Source: Staphylococcus schleiferi (GTDB lineage Bacteria; Bacillota; Bacilli; Staphylococcales; Staphylococcaceae). Taken from it: DNA of 64,000 nt. This document shows positions 18,731-28,225 of this stretch, one piece after another. Under the pieces are notes generated by a model, which ran no database searches, had not been told where the DNA came from, and worked only from the letters and a program-made list of their open reading frames with translations. The stretch is from assembly GCF_900458895.1 (NCBI RefSeq), contig NZ_LR962863.1, forward strand, positions 2,458,244 through 2,522,243, read 5' to 3'. A program made the position numbers and the translations under genes. Every line of letters starts with the position of its first letter. The first letter of the stretch is position 1.

Positions 18731-19300
18731 ATGTCATTAATTGGTAAACAAATCGAGGAATTTTCAGCACAAGCTTACAACGCAAAAACAGATGAATTTG
18801 TTGAAGTTTCACACGAAGACTTAAAAGGTAGCTGGAGTGTTGTTGTATTCTATCCAGCTGATTTCTCTTTCGTATGTCCAACTGAATTACAAGATGTTCA
18901 AGAGCAATATGCGAAATTACAAGAACTTGGTACAAACGTATACTCTGTTTCTACAGATACACACTTCGTACACAAAGCTTGGCATGATCACTCAGATGCA
19001 ATTAGCACATTAGAATACACAATGATTGGTGACCCATCTCAACAAATCACACGTTTATTTGATGTATTAGATGAAGAAAAAGGTCTTGCACAACGTGGTA
19101 CTTTCATCGTTGACCCTGACGGTGTTGTACAAGCTGCAGAAATCAATGCAGACGGTATCGGCCGTGACGCAAGCACACTTGTTCACAAAATCAAAGCTGC
19201 ACAATATGTGCGTGAAAATCCAGGTGAAGTTTGCCCAGCAAAATGGGAAGAAGGCGGCGAAACTTTAACTCCAGGATTAGACTTAGTCGGTAAAATTTAA
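18731..19300 (+). CDS. ahpC: alkyl hydroperoxide reductase subunit C (peroxiredoxin)
   Basis: This 189-residue typical 2-Cys peroxiredoxin has its peroxidatic cysteine in FVCPTEL (about residue 49) and its resolving cysteine in GEVCPAKW (about 168). It reduces hydrogen peroxide, organic peroxides and peroxynitrite and is recycled by AhpF. ATG 18731 follows AGGAGG. The 14-base gap to ahpF, with its own GGAGG, indicates a two-gene operon. The PerR-type box upstream fits peroxide induction. Confidence 0.97.
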   Translation: MSLIGKQIEEFSAQAYNAKTDEFVEVSHEDLKGSWSVVVFYPADFSFVCPTELQDVQEQYAKLQELGTNVYSVSTDTHFVHKAWHDHSDAISTLEYTMIGDPSQQITRLFDVLDEEKGLAQRGTFIVDPDGVVQAAEINADGIGRDASTLVHKIKAAQYVRENPGEVCPAKWEEGGETLTPGLDLVGKI

Positions 19301-19314
19301 GGAGGCTATGCTGC

Positions 19315-20838
19315 ATGTTAAATCAAGAATTGAAGCAACAATTATCGCAACTTCTTGATTTGATGGAAGGTGACGTTGTACTTAAAGCAAGTACAGGTTC
19401 TGACGAAAATTCACAAAAAGTTGAAAACCTTGTGAATGAAGTTGCAGAAATGTCATCTCGAATTACAGTAGAAAAAGCTGATTTAAAGCGTACACCTAGC
19501 TTTAGTATCAATAGACCTGGAGAGGACACTGGCATTACATTTGCTGGTGTCCCTCTTGGTCATGAATTCAACTCTTTCGTTCTTGCACTTTTACAAGTCA
19601 GTGGACGTGCTCCGAAAGAAGAACAATCTGTAATTGATCAAATCAAATCTATTGAACAACCACTTCACTTTGAAACTTATATCAGCTTAACTTGTCATAA
19701 GTGTCCAGACGTTGTTCAAGCATTAAACTTAATGAGTGTATTGAACCCTAATATTACACACACGATGATTGATGGTGCTGTATTTAAAGAAGAAGCAGAA
19801 GACATCATGGCTGTACCTGCCATCTTCTTAAATGGTGAGCAATTCGGTAATGGCCGTATGACTGTAACAGATATTTTGAGTACACTCGGTCAAGGTCCGG
19901 ACGCATCTGCATTTGAAAACAAAGAAGTCTTTGATGTACTTGTTATTGGTGGCGGTCCTGCAAGTGCAAGTTCAGCAATCTATGCTGCACGTAAGGGGCT
20001 CACTACAGGTATTGTCGCTGATAGAATTGGTGGCCAAGTCAACGATACAGCAGATATCGAAAACTTAATCGGTGTTAAGAAAACAACGGGTCCATCATTA
20101 TCAACTAACTTGGAAGAGCATATTAAAGATTATAATATCGATGTTATGAAAGGTGTTCGTGCAGAACAACTTGAAAAAACAGATAAAACTGTATCAGTAA
20201 CACTTGATAACGGCGCTGTTCTAGAAACACGTTCATTAATTATCGGTACAGGTGCACGCTGGAGAAAAATTGGGGTACCAGGTGAAGAAAAATACACGAA
20301 CAAAGGCGTCGCATACTGCCCGCACTGTGACGGCCCTCTATTTGAAGGTAAAGATGTTGCAGTTATCGGTGGCGGAAACTCTGGTATTGAAGCTGCGATT
20401 GACTTAGCAGGAATTTGTCAAAATGTCACAGTATTAGAATTCTCTGACACATTAAAAGCAGATTCCGTCTTACAAGAACGTTTGAAATCATTACCAAACA
20501 CACAAGTTATTACTAATGCAGCTACAAAAGAAATTACAGGTGATGATCGTGTCAACGGTCTGACTTATACAGATATGCAATCAAAAGAAGACAAACACAT
20601 CGACTTAGATGGCGTTTTCGTTCAAATCGGTTTATCTCCTAATACAGAATGGTTAGGCGATTCTGTTCAACGTAACCGTATGGGCGAAATTGAAGTTGAT
20701 CGTCTTGGTAATACTAATGTACCAGGTGTCTTCGCAGCTGGAGATTGTACAGACCAACGTTACAAACAAATTATTATTTCAATGGGATCAGGCGCAACAG
20801 CTGCATTATCAGCATTTGACTATCTCATCAGAAACTAA
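19315..20838 (+). CDS. ahpF: alkyl hydroperoxide reductase subunit F
   Basis: This 507-residue flavoprotein transfers electrons from NAD(P)H to AhpC. The N-terminal double thioredoxin-fold domain (1-195) has the active CxxC in CHKCPD. The C-terminal thioredoxin-reductase domain has FAD motif VIGGGPASASSA, redox pair CPHCDG and nucleotide motif VIGGGNSGIEAA. The length and both disulfide centres are normal. It is cotranscribed with ahpC and followed by a strong terminator. Confidence 0.97.
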   Translation: MLNQELKQQLSQLLDLMEGDVVLKASTGSDENSQKVENLVNEVAEMSSRITVEKADLKRTPSFSINRPGEDTGITFAGVPLGHEFNSFVLALLQVSGRAPKEEQSVIDQIKSIEQPLHFETYISLTCHKCPDVVQALNLMSVLNPNITHTMIDGAVFKEEAEDIMAVPAIFLNGEQFGNGRMTVTDILSTLGQGPDASAFENKEVFDVLVIGGGPASASSAIYAARKGLTTGIVADRIGGQVNDTADIENLIGVKKTTGPSLSTNLEEHIKDYNIDVMKGVRAEQLEKTDKTVSVTLDNGAVLETRSLIIGTGARWRKIGVPGEEKYTNKGVAYCPHCDGPLFEGKDVAVIGGGNSGIEAAIDLAGICQNVTVLEFSDTLKADSVLQERLKSLPNTQVITNAATKEITGDDRVNGLTYTDMQSKEDKHIDLDGVFVQIGLSPNTEWLGDSVQRNRMGEIEVDRLGNTNVPGVFAAGDCTDQRYKQIIISMGSGATAALSAFDYLIRN

Positions 20839-20853
20839 AGTTTTAAAACATGC

Positions 20854-20889
20854 AAAAAGCTGATTGACGCAATGTCAATCAGCTTTTTT
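20854..20889 (+). terminator. ahpCF terminator
   Basis: AAAAGCTGATTGAC/GTCAATCAGCTTTT with a 5-base loop and T-run, 15 bases past the ahpF stop; it can also serve bioB on the other strand. Confidence 0.9.
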
Positions 20890-20924
20890 GATATCATATT
20901 CTGAATGGCATCACTTAATAAACG

Positions 20925-21914
20925 TTATACACGTTCCATCTCACTTTGTTTAGTGCCGTAATCAATCTCATATCCCATATCGCGAATCATATCATAATCC
21001 AGTTGGTTCGGTTGACCTCCAGTAATTAAATAATCACCAACGAAGATAGAGTTCGCAACCATTAGGGCTGTTGATTGCAATGAACGAAGATTAACTTCCC
21101 TACCTCCTGCAATACGAATCTCTTTTGTTGGATTGATCAAACGGAATAACGCAAGTATTCTTAAACAACGCATTGGCGTCAATTGATCCATATCTCCAAA
21201 CTTAGTCCCCTTAATTGGATGTAAAAAGTTGACCGGTATACTATCAGCATCAATATCTCTCAATGCAAAGGCCATGTCGACGATATCTTGGTTAGATTCT
21301 CCCATACCACAAATCACACCTGAGCAAGGTGAAATATGATTTTTTTTCATTATTTCAATCGTATCGACACGATCTTTATACGTGTGTGTTGTCACAACTT
21401 CATCATGATAATTTTCACTTGTATTCAAATTATGGTTATAACGATCCACGCCAGCAGCTTTTAAACGCCCCGCTTGCTCCTCATTCGTTAAACCTAAACA
21501 AGCACATATTTTTAATTGCGGATGCTCAGCCTTAATCTGTTCGACTGAGGATGTGATATGATCAATCTCTTTATCACTTGGACCTCTACCACTCATAACG
21601 ATACAATAGGTGCCAATTTCATTTTCAGCCGCAACTTTCGCACCTTCTGTAATTTGATTTTCCGGAATTAATGCATAACGTTGTTTTTCCTTCATTTCAC
21701 GCGATTGGCCACAATAACCACAATCTTCAGGACAAATGCCACTTTTAGCATTTAAAATCATATTTAATTTTACTTTGTGACCATAATAATGTTTACGTAA
21801 TTGATAAGCTTCATGTACAAGGTCCATGGTGTCGTAGGTTGGATTCGTAAATAAGTCGAATGCTTCCTCTGGTGTTAAAGCTGAACCTTTTAATATTTGC
21901 TCTGCAATTTTCAT
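20925..21914 (-). CDS. bioB: biotin synthase
   Basis: This radical-SAM enzyme of 329 residues inserts sulfur into dethiobiotin. The radical-SAM cluster motif is [11 protein letters not shown], and the conserved YNHNLNTSE and AGGREVNLR segments (the latter binding the 2Fe-2S cluster with Arg) are present. ATG 21914 (MKIAEQ) is preferred to ATG 21920 because AGGAGG lies at normal spacing. It is a solitary bio gene here, with a BirA-type operator about 40 bases upstream. Confidence 0.95.
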   Translation of the reverse strand: MKIAEQILKGSALTPEEAFDLFTNPTYDTMDLVHEAYQLRKHYYGHKVKLNMILNAKSGICPEDCGYCGQSREMKEKQRYALIPENQITEGAKVAAENEIGTYCIVMSGRGPSDKEIDHITSSVEQIKAEHPQLKICACLGLTNEEQAGRLKAAGVDRYNHNLNTSENYHDEVVTTHTYKDRVDTIEIMKKNHISPCSGVICGMGESNQDIVDMAFALRDIDADSIPVNFLHPIKGTKFGDMDQLTPMRCLRILALFRLINPTKEIRIAGGREVNLRSLQSTALMVANSIFVGDYLITGGQPNQLDYDMIRDMGYEIDYGTKQSEMERV

Positions 21915-21950
21915 AACCATTCCTCCTCATATAAAAGCCAGTATACCATA

Positions 21951-21983
21951 ATTGTAAATTAATTTATATTTTAAGTTTACAAT
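21951..21983 (-). promoter_or_regulatory. BirA operator
   Basis: ATTGTAAAT (21951-21959) and GTTTACAAT (21975-21983) form a 9-base inverted repeat 15 bases apart. This is the half-site and spacing of the biotin repressor BirA, placed over the bioB promoter. Confidence 0.75.
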
Positions 21984-22171
21984 ATGTCTTTCTTTTCAAA
22001 ACAATGGCTTTAAATTTAGGCCGCTAGATGGTAATCAAATTTTGTCTTAATGCACAACATTTCTGTACATAAACATAAAAGTATAAATTAAGTTTCTTTT
22101 CTATACGACATGTTACAATACGAGTGTAAGTCATATACTCATCATCTTAAATATTTAATGGGGGAATGCAA

Positions 22172-22549
22172 ATGGAAACTTTAGATGATTTTTTAGAAAC
22201 CATCGACAAAGAGGCACACCGAGAGAAACTTAAAAAAGTGTTACAAACAATTTTAGAAAACTACCCTGAACTTACTATGGAGATAAAATGGAATCAACCC
22301 ATGTTATTGTATAAGGACAATGGTTCTTTCATCTTGGGCTTTAGTAAAGCTAAACCTCATTTTGCAATTTCACCTGAGAAATATACTTTAGATACTTTTG
22401 CAGATGACATTAAAGCTGCTGGCTATCAAATGACAAAAATGTTTATGAAAATCAAATGGACGGACGAAGTCAACTATGATTTGATTTATCGTATCATTGA
22501 TTTCAATATTAAAGACAAAAAAGATAGTACTTCTTTTTGGCGTCGCTAA
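22172..22549 (+). CDS. YdhG/DUF1801-type iron chaperone-like protein
   Basis: This 125-residue soluble protein of the DUF1801/YdhG (frataxin-like, Fra) family has the typical core MEIKWNQPMLLYKDNGSFILGFS and AISPEKYTLDTF. Family members in Bacillus have been described as iron chaperones. ATG 22172 has GGGGGA at 6 bases; an ATG two codons earlier is too close to it. It is monocistronic, and its downstream terminator has been invaded by the ISL3 element. Confidence 0.75.
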   Translation: METLDDFLETIDKEAHREKLKKVLQTILENYPELTMEIKWNQPMLLYKDNGSFILGFSKAKPHFAISPEKYTLDTFADDIKAAGYQMTKMFMKIKWTDEVNYDLIYRIIDFNIKDKKDSTSFWRR

Positions 22550-22565
22550 AATGCGTCTCACTTTA

Positions 22566-22573
22566 AAGACTTA
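22566..22573. repeat. 8-bp target duplication, left copy
   Basis: AAGACTTA directly precedes the left end GGTTCTTTGT of the insertion sequence; the identical octamer follows the right end at 24058-24065. Confidence 0.9.
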
Positions 22574-24057
22574 GGTTCTTTGTCAACGTCGGTTGGCGAG
22601 ACGATAACGCATTAAGCAACGTTATTTTGTTGTTTAATGCGTTTTTTATATTCACTTACAAATACCTTGGAAATGATTAAGATTCGATTCCTAAAATTCC
22701 AGAAATTTCTATAACCATAAGAAACCCGTTTAATCAGTTTTATTTTATTATTAATGCCCTCAATTGGCCCATTCGTTAAATGTGGATAACGCATCGTATT
22801 TGAGATATAGGGCAAATATTTGATGAATGTTTGAATGACGCGCTTGAGTCCTTGTGAAATATCTTTTGTTTTTGAATCCTGTAAGATGAAGCGTAATTGC
22901 TGGATATCGTTTACTTTCAGAGCACTTAAAAGACGATGCCCCGTTTCATATGTCTCTTTGAGCCTCTCATCAAGCTCCAATAAATACTGAACTAAACTGT
23001 ATTGACTCTGCCAAGACTTAAAAAGTCCGTATGACTGATATATCATTCGATCTAAATCTAAGGGCGCTTTTAATAGTAACTTCCAATAACGCTTTAATTT
23101 ATTATATTTAGGTCTATCTTTTGTCCTAAAACCATTCATAACTTGAACTCGGCATCGATTGATTTCACGATTGATAGCCTGCACGATATGAAAGCGATCC
23201 ATAATTATCTCCGCATGAGGAAATAAGTCTTGAATGAGTGCGATATAAGGTGGAAACATATCTATAGAGATGGTTTTCACTCTTTCACGTTGCTTTCTAG
23301 AGAACTTTAAAAAATAGGCTTCTAATTTATGTTTGCGACGATCAGGTAAAATATCGATGATATCATGGGTTACACTATCACAGTAAATAAAGCTCATCGC
23401 ACCTTCGACATCTTTCGTTGATTTGAATTCGTCAAAAGCTAAGTGCTCCGGTAAAACATGATGTGCCTGCGTCTTCACCGAATCACTTACCTCTTTTAAA
23501 TGGCGATGGACAGTTGAAGGTGATACACATAGACTTTCAGCGACATCCTTTTCAGAGATGACTTTAGATAGTTTCCGGGTCATCATGCGTTTGACCTCAT
23601 TTGAGATGGTACATCGGGGTTGAATATAGGGTGTTTGAGCTGTAAAGGTTTGTTGACAAGCTTTACAGTAAAAGCGCTGTTTCTTCAATTTTAAATAGGC
23701 AGGTCTTTCAAAAATTAATCCCATATAAACTTTCGTTTTACGAAAGCCATGTTTAATAATTAAATGGGCATCATTTTTAATTCCACAACACGCACAAGCA
23801 CTGGGATGATATGTCAATTGGCCTTCGTATAATAATGCCTTTACGTTTTTATGTACATCTAATCCTAGATTTTGAGTGATTTTTAAATTTTTGACTTTAA
23901 TTCCAAGCATTTCTGATATATCATTACACATAGGCACAATATCTCCTTAATCGTTGGTTTGGTCACTTACAATTATAGAGATATTTGTGCTTTTTTAATA
24001 TCAAAAATTAAAATAACGGTCAGTGAATATTTCACCAACCGTTAAAAATATACAACC
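22574..24057 (-). mobile_element. ISL3-family insertion sequence, complete, 1484 bp
   Basis: The ends are imperfect inverted repeats: left GGTTCTTTGT...CGGTTGGCGAGA, right (reversed) GGTTGTATAT...CGGTTGGTGAAA, 17 of 28 identical. It contains one transposase gene and is flanked by perfect 8-bp duplications AAGACTTA. Size, single gene and 8-bp duplication are those of the ISL3 family. It landed in the 5' arm of a terminator hairpin between the YdhG-like gene and metN. Confidence 0.9.
22612..23937 (-). CDS. ISL3-family transposase
   Basis: This 441-residue protein has a zinc-finger-like N-terminus (CACCGIKND, then RFYCKACQQTF), a helix-turn-helix (SEKDVAESLCVSPSTVHRHL) and the DDE catalytic domain. 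DDE landmarks are AFDEFKST, ISIDMFPPYIALI, MDRFHIVQAIN and the C-terminal NGPIEGINNKIKLIKR carrying the Glu. The frame is complete, so the element may still be active. Start is GTG 23937 or ATG 23931, both close to AAGGAG. Confidence 0.93.
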   Translation of the reverse strand: MPMCNDISEMLGIKVKNLKITQNLGLDVHKNVKALLYEGQLTYHPSACACCGIKNDAHLIIKHGFRKTKVYMGLIFERPAYLKLKKQRFYCKACQQTFTAQTPYIQPRCTISNEVKRMMTRKLSKVISEKDVAESLCVSPSTVHRHLKEVSDSVKTQAHHVLPEHLAFDEFKSTKDVEGAMSFIYCDSVTHDIIDILPDRRKHKLEAYFLKFSRKQRERVKTISIDMFPPYIALIQDLFPHAEIIMDRFHIVQAINREINRCRVQVMNGFRTKDRPKYNKLKRYWKLLLKAPLDLDRMIYQSYGLFKSWQSQYSLVQYLLELDERLKETYETGHRLLSALKVNDIQQLRFILQDSKTKDISQGLKRVIQTFIKYLPYISNTMRYPHLTNGPIEGINNKIKLIKRVSYGYRNFWNFRNRILIISKVFVSEYKKRIKQQNNVA

Positions 24058-24107
24058 AAGACTTAAATCAAACTTTGCGTAAGCGAGGTCAATTTAAGTC
24101 TTTTTTT
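24058..24107 (+). terminator. terminator adjoining the IS right end, with TSD copy
   Basis: AAGACTTAAAT (24058-24068, including the right copy of the target duplication) pairs with ATTTAAGTCTT before TTTTTTT. Before the insertion it would have ended the YdhG-like transcript. Confidence 0.75.
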
Positions 24108-24137
24108 ATAGTTTTTCAGAAAATACTAAATATTGTG

Positions 24138-24166
24138 TTGACTATTTTTTGCACATCACATAAAAT
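24138..24166 (+). promoter_or_regulatory. metNIQ promoter
   Basis: TTGACT (24138-24143), 17 bases, TAAAAT (24161-24166). The CGGAATTAAG element (24191-24200) lies 25 bases further on; no SAM or T-box leader is present. Confidence 0.75.
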
Positions 24167-24186
24167 ACAGACATTACTTATTATTT

Positions 24187-24200
24187 AAATCGGAATTAAG
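24187..24200 (+). promoter_or_regulatory. GGAATTAAG motif upstream of metN (CymR-box-like)
   Basis: AAATCGGAATTAAG nearly duplicates the element before tcyP, between the -10 region and the ribosome site, a place suited to repression. Confidence 0.45.
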
Positions 24201-24210
24201 GAAGGTTGCC

Positions 24211-25236
24211 ATGATCGAATTTAAAAATGTCAATAAAACATTTAAAAAGAAAAGTACGACTGTGCAAGCACTTAAAGATGTTAACTTTAAAATTAATAAA
24301 GGGGATATTTTTGGTGTTATTGGGTACAGTGGTGCCGGTAAGAGTACCCTCGTCCGTCTTGTTAATCAGTTAGAAAAACAAACGTCGGGAGATATTCTAG
24401 TTGACGGTCATCATTTAAATACATATTCAGCCGCCCAATTGCGCACGGTTAAAAAAGATATCGGAATGATATTCCAGCACTTCAATTTACTCAACTCAAA
24501 AACGGTTTTTAAAAATGTGGCGATGCCTTTAATTTTAAGTAAAGTGCCTATGGAAGAGATTAAAGTACGTGTGGAAGAGATGTTGCGATTTGTAGATTTA
24601 GCTGGTAAAGCGAATCAGTTTCCGACAGAACTTTCTGGTGGACAAAAGCAACGGGTTGCCATTGCCCGCGCTTTAATTACGCGTCCTAAAATTTTGCTTT
24701 GTGATGAAGCCACAAGTGCTTTAGACCCAGCCACAACTGACTCAATACTCGATTTATTGAAGAAAACGAACGAAACTTTTGGTGTAACGATTTTGGTCAT
24801 TACACACGAAATGAGTGTTATCCAAAAAATATGTCATCGTGTTGCAGTTATGGAAAACGGGCAAGTCATTGAACTCGACACCGTTAAAAGTGTTTTCAGT
24901 CAGCCACAGACATCTACAGCACAACGTTTTGTATCGACGGTCATCAATACGTTACCTTCCCCTTCTGTGATTAAAGATATTCAACTCCATGAAGATGACA
25001 CGGTATACAAACTGTTTATTGAACCTTCGCAAATTAAACATACGATTCTCAACGATCTCATTCAAGAAATCAATGTGAAAGTGAATGTCATTCATGCGAT
25101 TACAGCTAACATACAAGATGAAACTATAGGATATCTCTGGCTTCAAGTAACAGGAAATCCTGCTCAACAAAGCGATGTTCGTTCATACTTTGAAACACAT
25201 CACATTCAATACGAGGAGGGATTACCATCATGTTAG
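24211..25236 (+). CDS. metN: methionine ABC importer ATPase
   Basis: This 341-residue ATPase has Walker A GYSGAGKST, signature LSGGQKQR, Walker B ILLCDEAT and switch His THEMSV. A C-terminal NIL domain (about 265-340) is the methionine-sensing domain of MetN. It energises uptake of methionine or its derivatives through MetI and MetQ. Start ATG 24211 follows GGAAGG. The gene overlaps metI by 7 bases. The sulfur-type operator motif upstream supports the sulfur role; which methionine form is carried is not visible. Confidence 0.92.
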   Translation: MIEFKNVNKTFKKKSTTVQALKDVNFKINKGDIFGVIGYSGAGKSTLVRLVNQLEKQTSGDILVDGHHLNTYSAAQLRTVKKDIGMIFQHFNLLNSKTVFKNVAMPLILSKVPMEEIKVRVEEMLRFVDLAGKANQFPTELSGGQKQRVAIARALITRPKILLCDEATSALDPATTDSILDLLKKTNETFGVTILVITHEMSVIQKICHRVAVMENGQVIELDTVKSVFSQPQTSTAQRFVSTVINTLPSPSVIKDIQLHEDDTVYKLFIEPSQIKHTILNDLIQEINVKVNVIHAITANIQDETIGYLWLQVTGNPAQQSDVRSYFETHHIQYEEGLPSC

Positions 25237-25889
25237 GTTCATCAATCGAAACATCTCAGTTACTCGAAGCGCTGTATCAAACATTATATATGGTCACGTT
25301 TGCCCTTGTTCTCGGCGCCATTATTGGGATACCGCTAGGCATTCTACTCGTTGTGACGAGACAAAATGGAATATGGCCTAACGCCATCATTCATCATATT
25401 TTAAATCCAATTATTAATATATTGCGATCTATTCCGTTTATCATTTTGTTAATTGCGATTATTCCTTTTACAAAATTAATTGTTGGCACATCGATTGGGA
25501 CAACGGCTGCTATTGTTCCTTTAACTGTCTATGTCGCACCTTATATTGCAAGATTGGTTGAGAATTCACTGCTAGAGGTAGATGCGGGTATCATTGAAGC
25601 TGCACACGCGATGGGGGCTTCGCCAATGCAAATCATTCGATACTTTCTTTTACCTGAAGCACTGGGATCACTTATCTTATCTATTACTACGGCCATTATT
25701 GGTCTGATAGGGGCAACTGCTATGGCCGGCGCGGTCGGTGGTGGCGGTATCGGGGATATGGCCCTTGTCTATGGTTACCAACGCTTTGACACACTTGTCA
25801 TTGTGATTACAGTCGTGGTTTTAGTCATTATTGTTCAATTAATACAATCTGTCGGCAACGTACTTGCGAAAAAAGTACGTCGACATTAA
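25230..25889 (+). CDS. metI: methionine ABC importer permease
   Basis: This 219-residue permease has five helices and the EAA-type cytoplasmic loop LEVDAGIIEAAHAMGASPMQII that docks onto MetN. C-terminal AMAGAVGGGGIGDMALVYGYQRFD is characteristic of MetI-type subunits. It starts within the end of metN, where GAGGAGG precedes ATG 25230, and is followed by metQ after 16 bases. The symbol metI is also used for cystathionine gamma-synthase in staphylococci; the two are unrelated. Confidence 0.92.
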   Translation: MLGSSIETSQLLEALYQTLYMVTFALVLGAIIGIPLGILLVVTRQNGIWPNAIIHHILNPIINILRSIPFIILLIAIIPFTKLIVGTSIGTTAAIVPLTVYVAPYIARLVENSLLEVDAGIIEAAHAMGASPMQIIRYFLLPEALGSLILSITTAIIGLIGATAMAGAVGGGGIGDMALVYGYQRFDTLVIVITVVVLVIIVQLIQSVGNVLAKKVRRH

Positions 25890-25905
25890 TCGGAGGTTTT
25901 ATGAG

Positions 25906-26745
25906 ATGAAAAAATTACTGACACTCTTAGTTCTTGCTGTACTGGTACTTAGCGCCTGTGGGAAAAGTGATACAAAAAAAGTGACAATTGGGGTTGCTTC
26001 AAATGATACAAAAGCATGGGAAAAAGTAAAAGAATTGGCGAAAAAAGACAATATTGATTTGGAAATCAAACAATTTTCAGATTACAACGTTCCAAACACT
26101 GCGCTCAACGATGGGGATATTGATATGAACGCATTCCAACATTTTGCATTTCTGAATGAATTTAAAAAAGCGAATAAAGGGACTCATATTACACCAATTC
26201 GTACTTCTGTTTTAGCACCTCTTGGGGTCTATTCAAAAAAAGTGAAAGACATTAAAGACGTGAAAGACGGTGCCAAAGTCGTGATTCCGAATGACGTTTC
26301 TAACCAAGCACGCGCACTCAAACTTCTTGAAAAAGCAGGCTTACTTAAACTGAAAAAAGATTTTGGCTTATCTAGTTCAATCAAAGATATTCAATCTAAC
26401 CCTAAAAACTTAGATATTAAAGCCGTAGATGCGCAACAAACAGCACGTGCCCTTTCTGATGTCGATATTTCAGTCATTAATAATGGGGTTGCAACAAAAG
26501 CAGGATTAGATGCAAAGAAAGATCCGATTTACTTAGAAGATGCGAAATCAGATGCAGTTAAACCATATATCAATATCATTGCTGTTAACTCTAAAGATAA
26601 AGATAATAAAACGTATAAGAAAATTGCAGAACTTTATCATTCTAAAGAAGCAAAATCTGCTTTAAAAGAGGATACAAAAGATGGTGAAGTTGTTGTCGAC
26701 CTTAAAGAAAAAGAAATGAAAGAGATCGAAGACAGCTTAAAATAA
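25906..26745 (+). CDS. metQ: methionine-binding lipoprotein
   Basis: This 279-residue NlpA/MetQ-family substrate-binding protein begins with a lipoprotein signal (MKKLLTLLVLAVLVLSACGK); lipobox LSAC gives a lipid-anchored cysteine. The core NDGDIDMNAFQHFAFLNEF and IPNDVSNQARALKLLEKAGL match the family. The mature protein captures methionine outside the membrane for MetNI. ATG 25906 follows GGAGG; upstream in-frame codons to 25864 lie within metI. Confidence 0.93.
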   Translation: MKKLLTLLVLAVLVLSACGKSDTKKVTIGVASNDTKAWEKVKELAKKDNIDLEIKQFSDYNVPNTALNDGDIDMNAFQHFAFLNEFKKANKGTHITPIRTSVLAPLGVYSKKVKDIKDVKDGAKVVIPNDVSNQARALKLLEKAGLLKLKKDFGLSSSIKDIQSNPKNLDIKAVDAQQTARALSDVDISVINNGVATKAGLDAKKDPIYLEDAKSDAVKPYINIIAVNSKDKDNKTYKKIAELYHSKEAKSALKEDTKDGEVVVDLKEKEMKEIEDSLK

Positions 26746-26820
26746 AAAATGATGTTTGAAGTCTTTTAAATACTCATTTTTAGAAAGCGATTGAGTTAAG
26801 TTCACTTATGATAAACAATT

Positions 26821-26861
26821 AAAGACGAGTCTGGGAATACTATCCCAATCTCGTCTTTTTT
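26821..26861 (+). terminator. metNIQ terminator
   Basis: AAAGACGAG(T)CTGGGA pairs with TCCCAATCTCGTCTTTTT around a short loop with a strong T-run, 75 bases after metQ. Confidence 0.88.
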
Positions 26862-26874
26862 ATAGGATTTACTT

Positions 26875-27858
26875 TTATTCAAAGTAGCATTTTAACTTAT
26901 CTTTCGTTTCCTGACAAGCAAAGCTGTAATCAATTGCATCATAATTGATTTTTTGTATATCGGCCATATTAAGTAGACGATGTTTCAACAACAATTCATA
27001 TTCATCCATTAACGTTGTCTGTGTCACCGTTCGATTATCCGTATTAATCAAGAAGGCCACCTCTTATTCCATCAGCTTCGGCAAATCTAAAGTCGCTAAT
27101 GTATCTATGGCCTTTGTTTATAAATTGCTATTTGGACAAAACTCTAATAGGACATCGTGTTCTTTTACCCAAGACAGAGCCTGTTCATCTTGAAAAATCG
27201 CCACACCATGACCGATTCGACGTGCACCATATTGAATCACATCATACACATTTTTTACACAACCACACTCCCCGGCGTGTAAGGTAATATTTAAATTTTT
27301 ACTTTTCGCATATTGAATTAATGCTTCATGCGCTTCCGTTGGTGAACTTGCTTCATCTCCTGCTAAATCTACACCTACTATATACTTTGTAATCGATGCA
27401 TTCGCACCTAAATGATCAAAAATCGCTTGGTTGGTTGCCATTGAATGATGCTTCATCCCACATACGAGCAAACGTACATCCAAATCAAATTGAGCTTCAG
27501 CTTGCTGTGCACCTTCACAAACCATATCTAAAATTTCAATCGTTTTCAAACCGAAATCTTGGTGGAAAGCTGGTGCGAAGCGAATCTCAATATATTTCAC
27601 ACCATCTTCATTTGCTTGTCGTGCAACATCGATAACCGCTTCAATAAGACTCTCTTGTGTTTGCATGACCTTCAATATCTCATCAAATGACTGTAAATAT
27701 TCTGCTAAACTTTGGCAATCTTGCTCAACGGTAACTTTTTCAATATCTATCCCTACTTGTTGACTTTCACTCTGTGATTTTAAATATTCTATACTAACAG
27801 AACCATCTAAATGGCAATGTAATTCTAATTTGGGTATCTGCTTCAAAACAGCTTTCAT
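26875..27858 (-). pseudogene. add: adenosine deaminase, two in-frame stops
   Basis: The 328-codon frame is a full-length adenosine deaminase: LELHCHLDGS (zinc His pair) near the start, LHAGECG (catalytic Glu), and RIGHGV. Then CPNSNL is followed by TAA (27118-27120) and TKAIDTLATLDLPKLME by a second TAA (27064-27066), before FLINTDNRTV and the normal C-terminus. No frameshift is needed; both lesions look like single-base changes to stop. The enzyme would convert adenosine to inosine. The truncated product lacks the Asp of the NTD zinc/catalytic motif, so it is expected to be inactive. Confidence 0.85.
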
Positions 27859-28225
27859 ACATACCTCACTTCGACATCTTTTTAATATTTTATTTTACGC
27901 ACATTCTCTTTATTGTCAATACACATATATTTTGTACATGACAAAACGTCATATCTGACAATCTCATTCAAATTTTCATAAATTGAAATTCAGAATTCTT
28001 TAAAACATACCGTCTTTTCATAGCAAATTCTATTAATATATCTATTTGAATTTCGTATCTCCGAAGAACTTACTGTTTTAATAAGTATAACAAAATCAAA
28101 TAAATTATTAATAAATAAATTACCCACGAATAATTATAAGTTAATATTTTTTAACAAGATTTAAAAATGAGTTCAACCTTTTTTACTTTTGATAACGCTA
28201 TAATATGTGCAAAGGAGTGATAAAA
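27859..28225. other. gap between add and hlb
   Basis: This AT-rich stretch of 367 bases has no open frame of note. It should hold the hlb promoter; the last part carries AAAGGAGTG (28211-28219), the hlb ribosome site. Confidence 0.5.

Noticed and set aside
22612..23937. Possible disruption of metNIQ expression by the insertion sequence
   Set aside because: The metN promoter at 24138-24166 lies outside the element and is complete.
24066..24210. SAM (S-box) riboswitch ahead of metN
   Set aside because: No S-box motifs or long leader; only a terminator, a promoter and the GGAATTAAG element.
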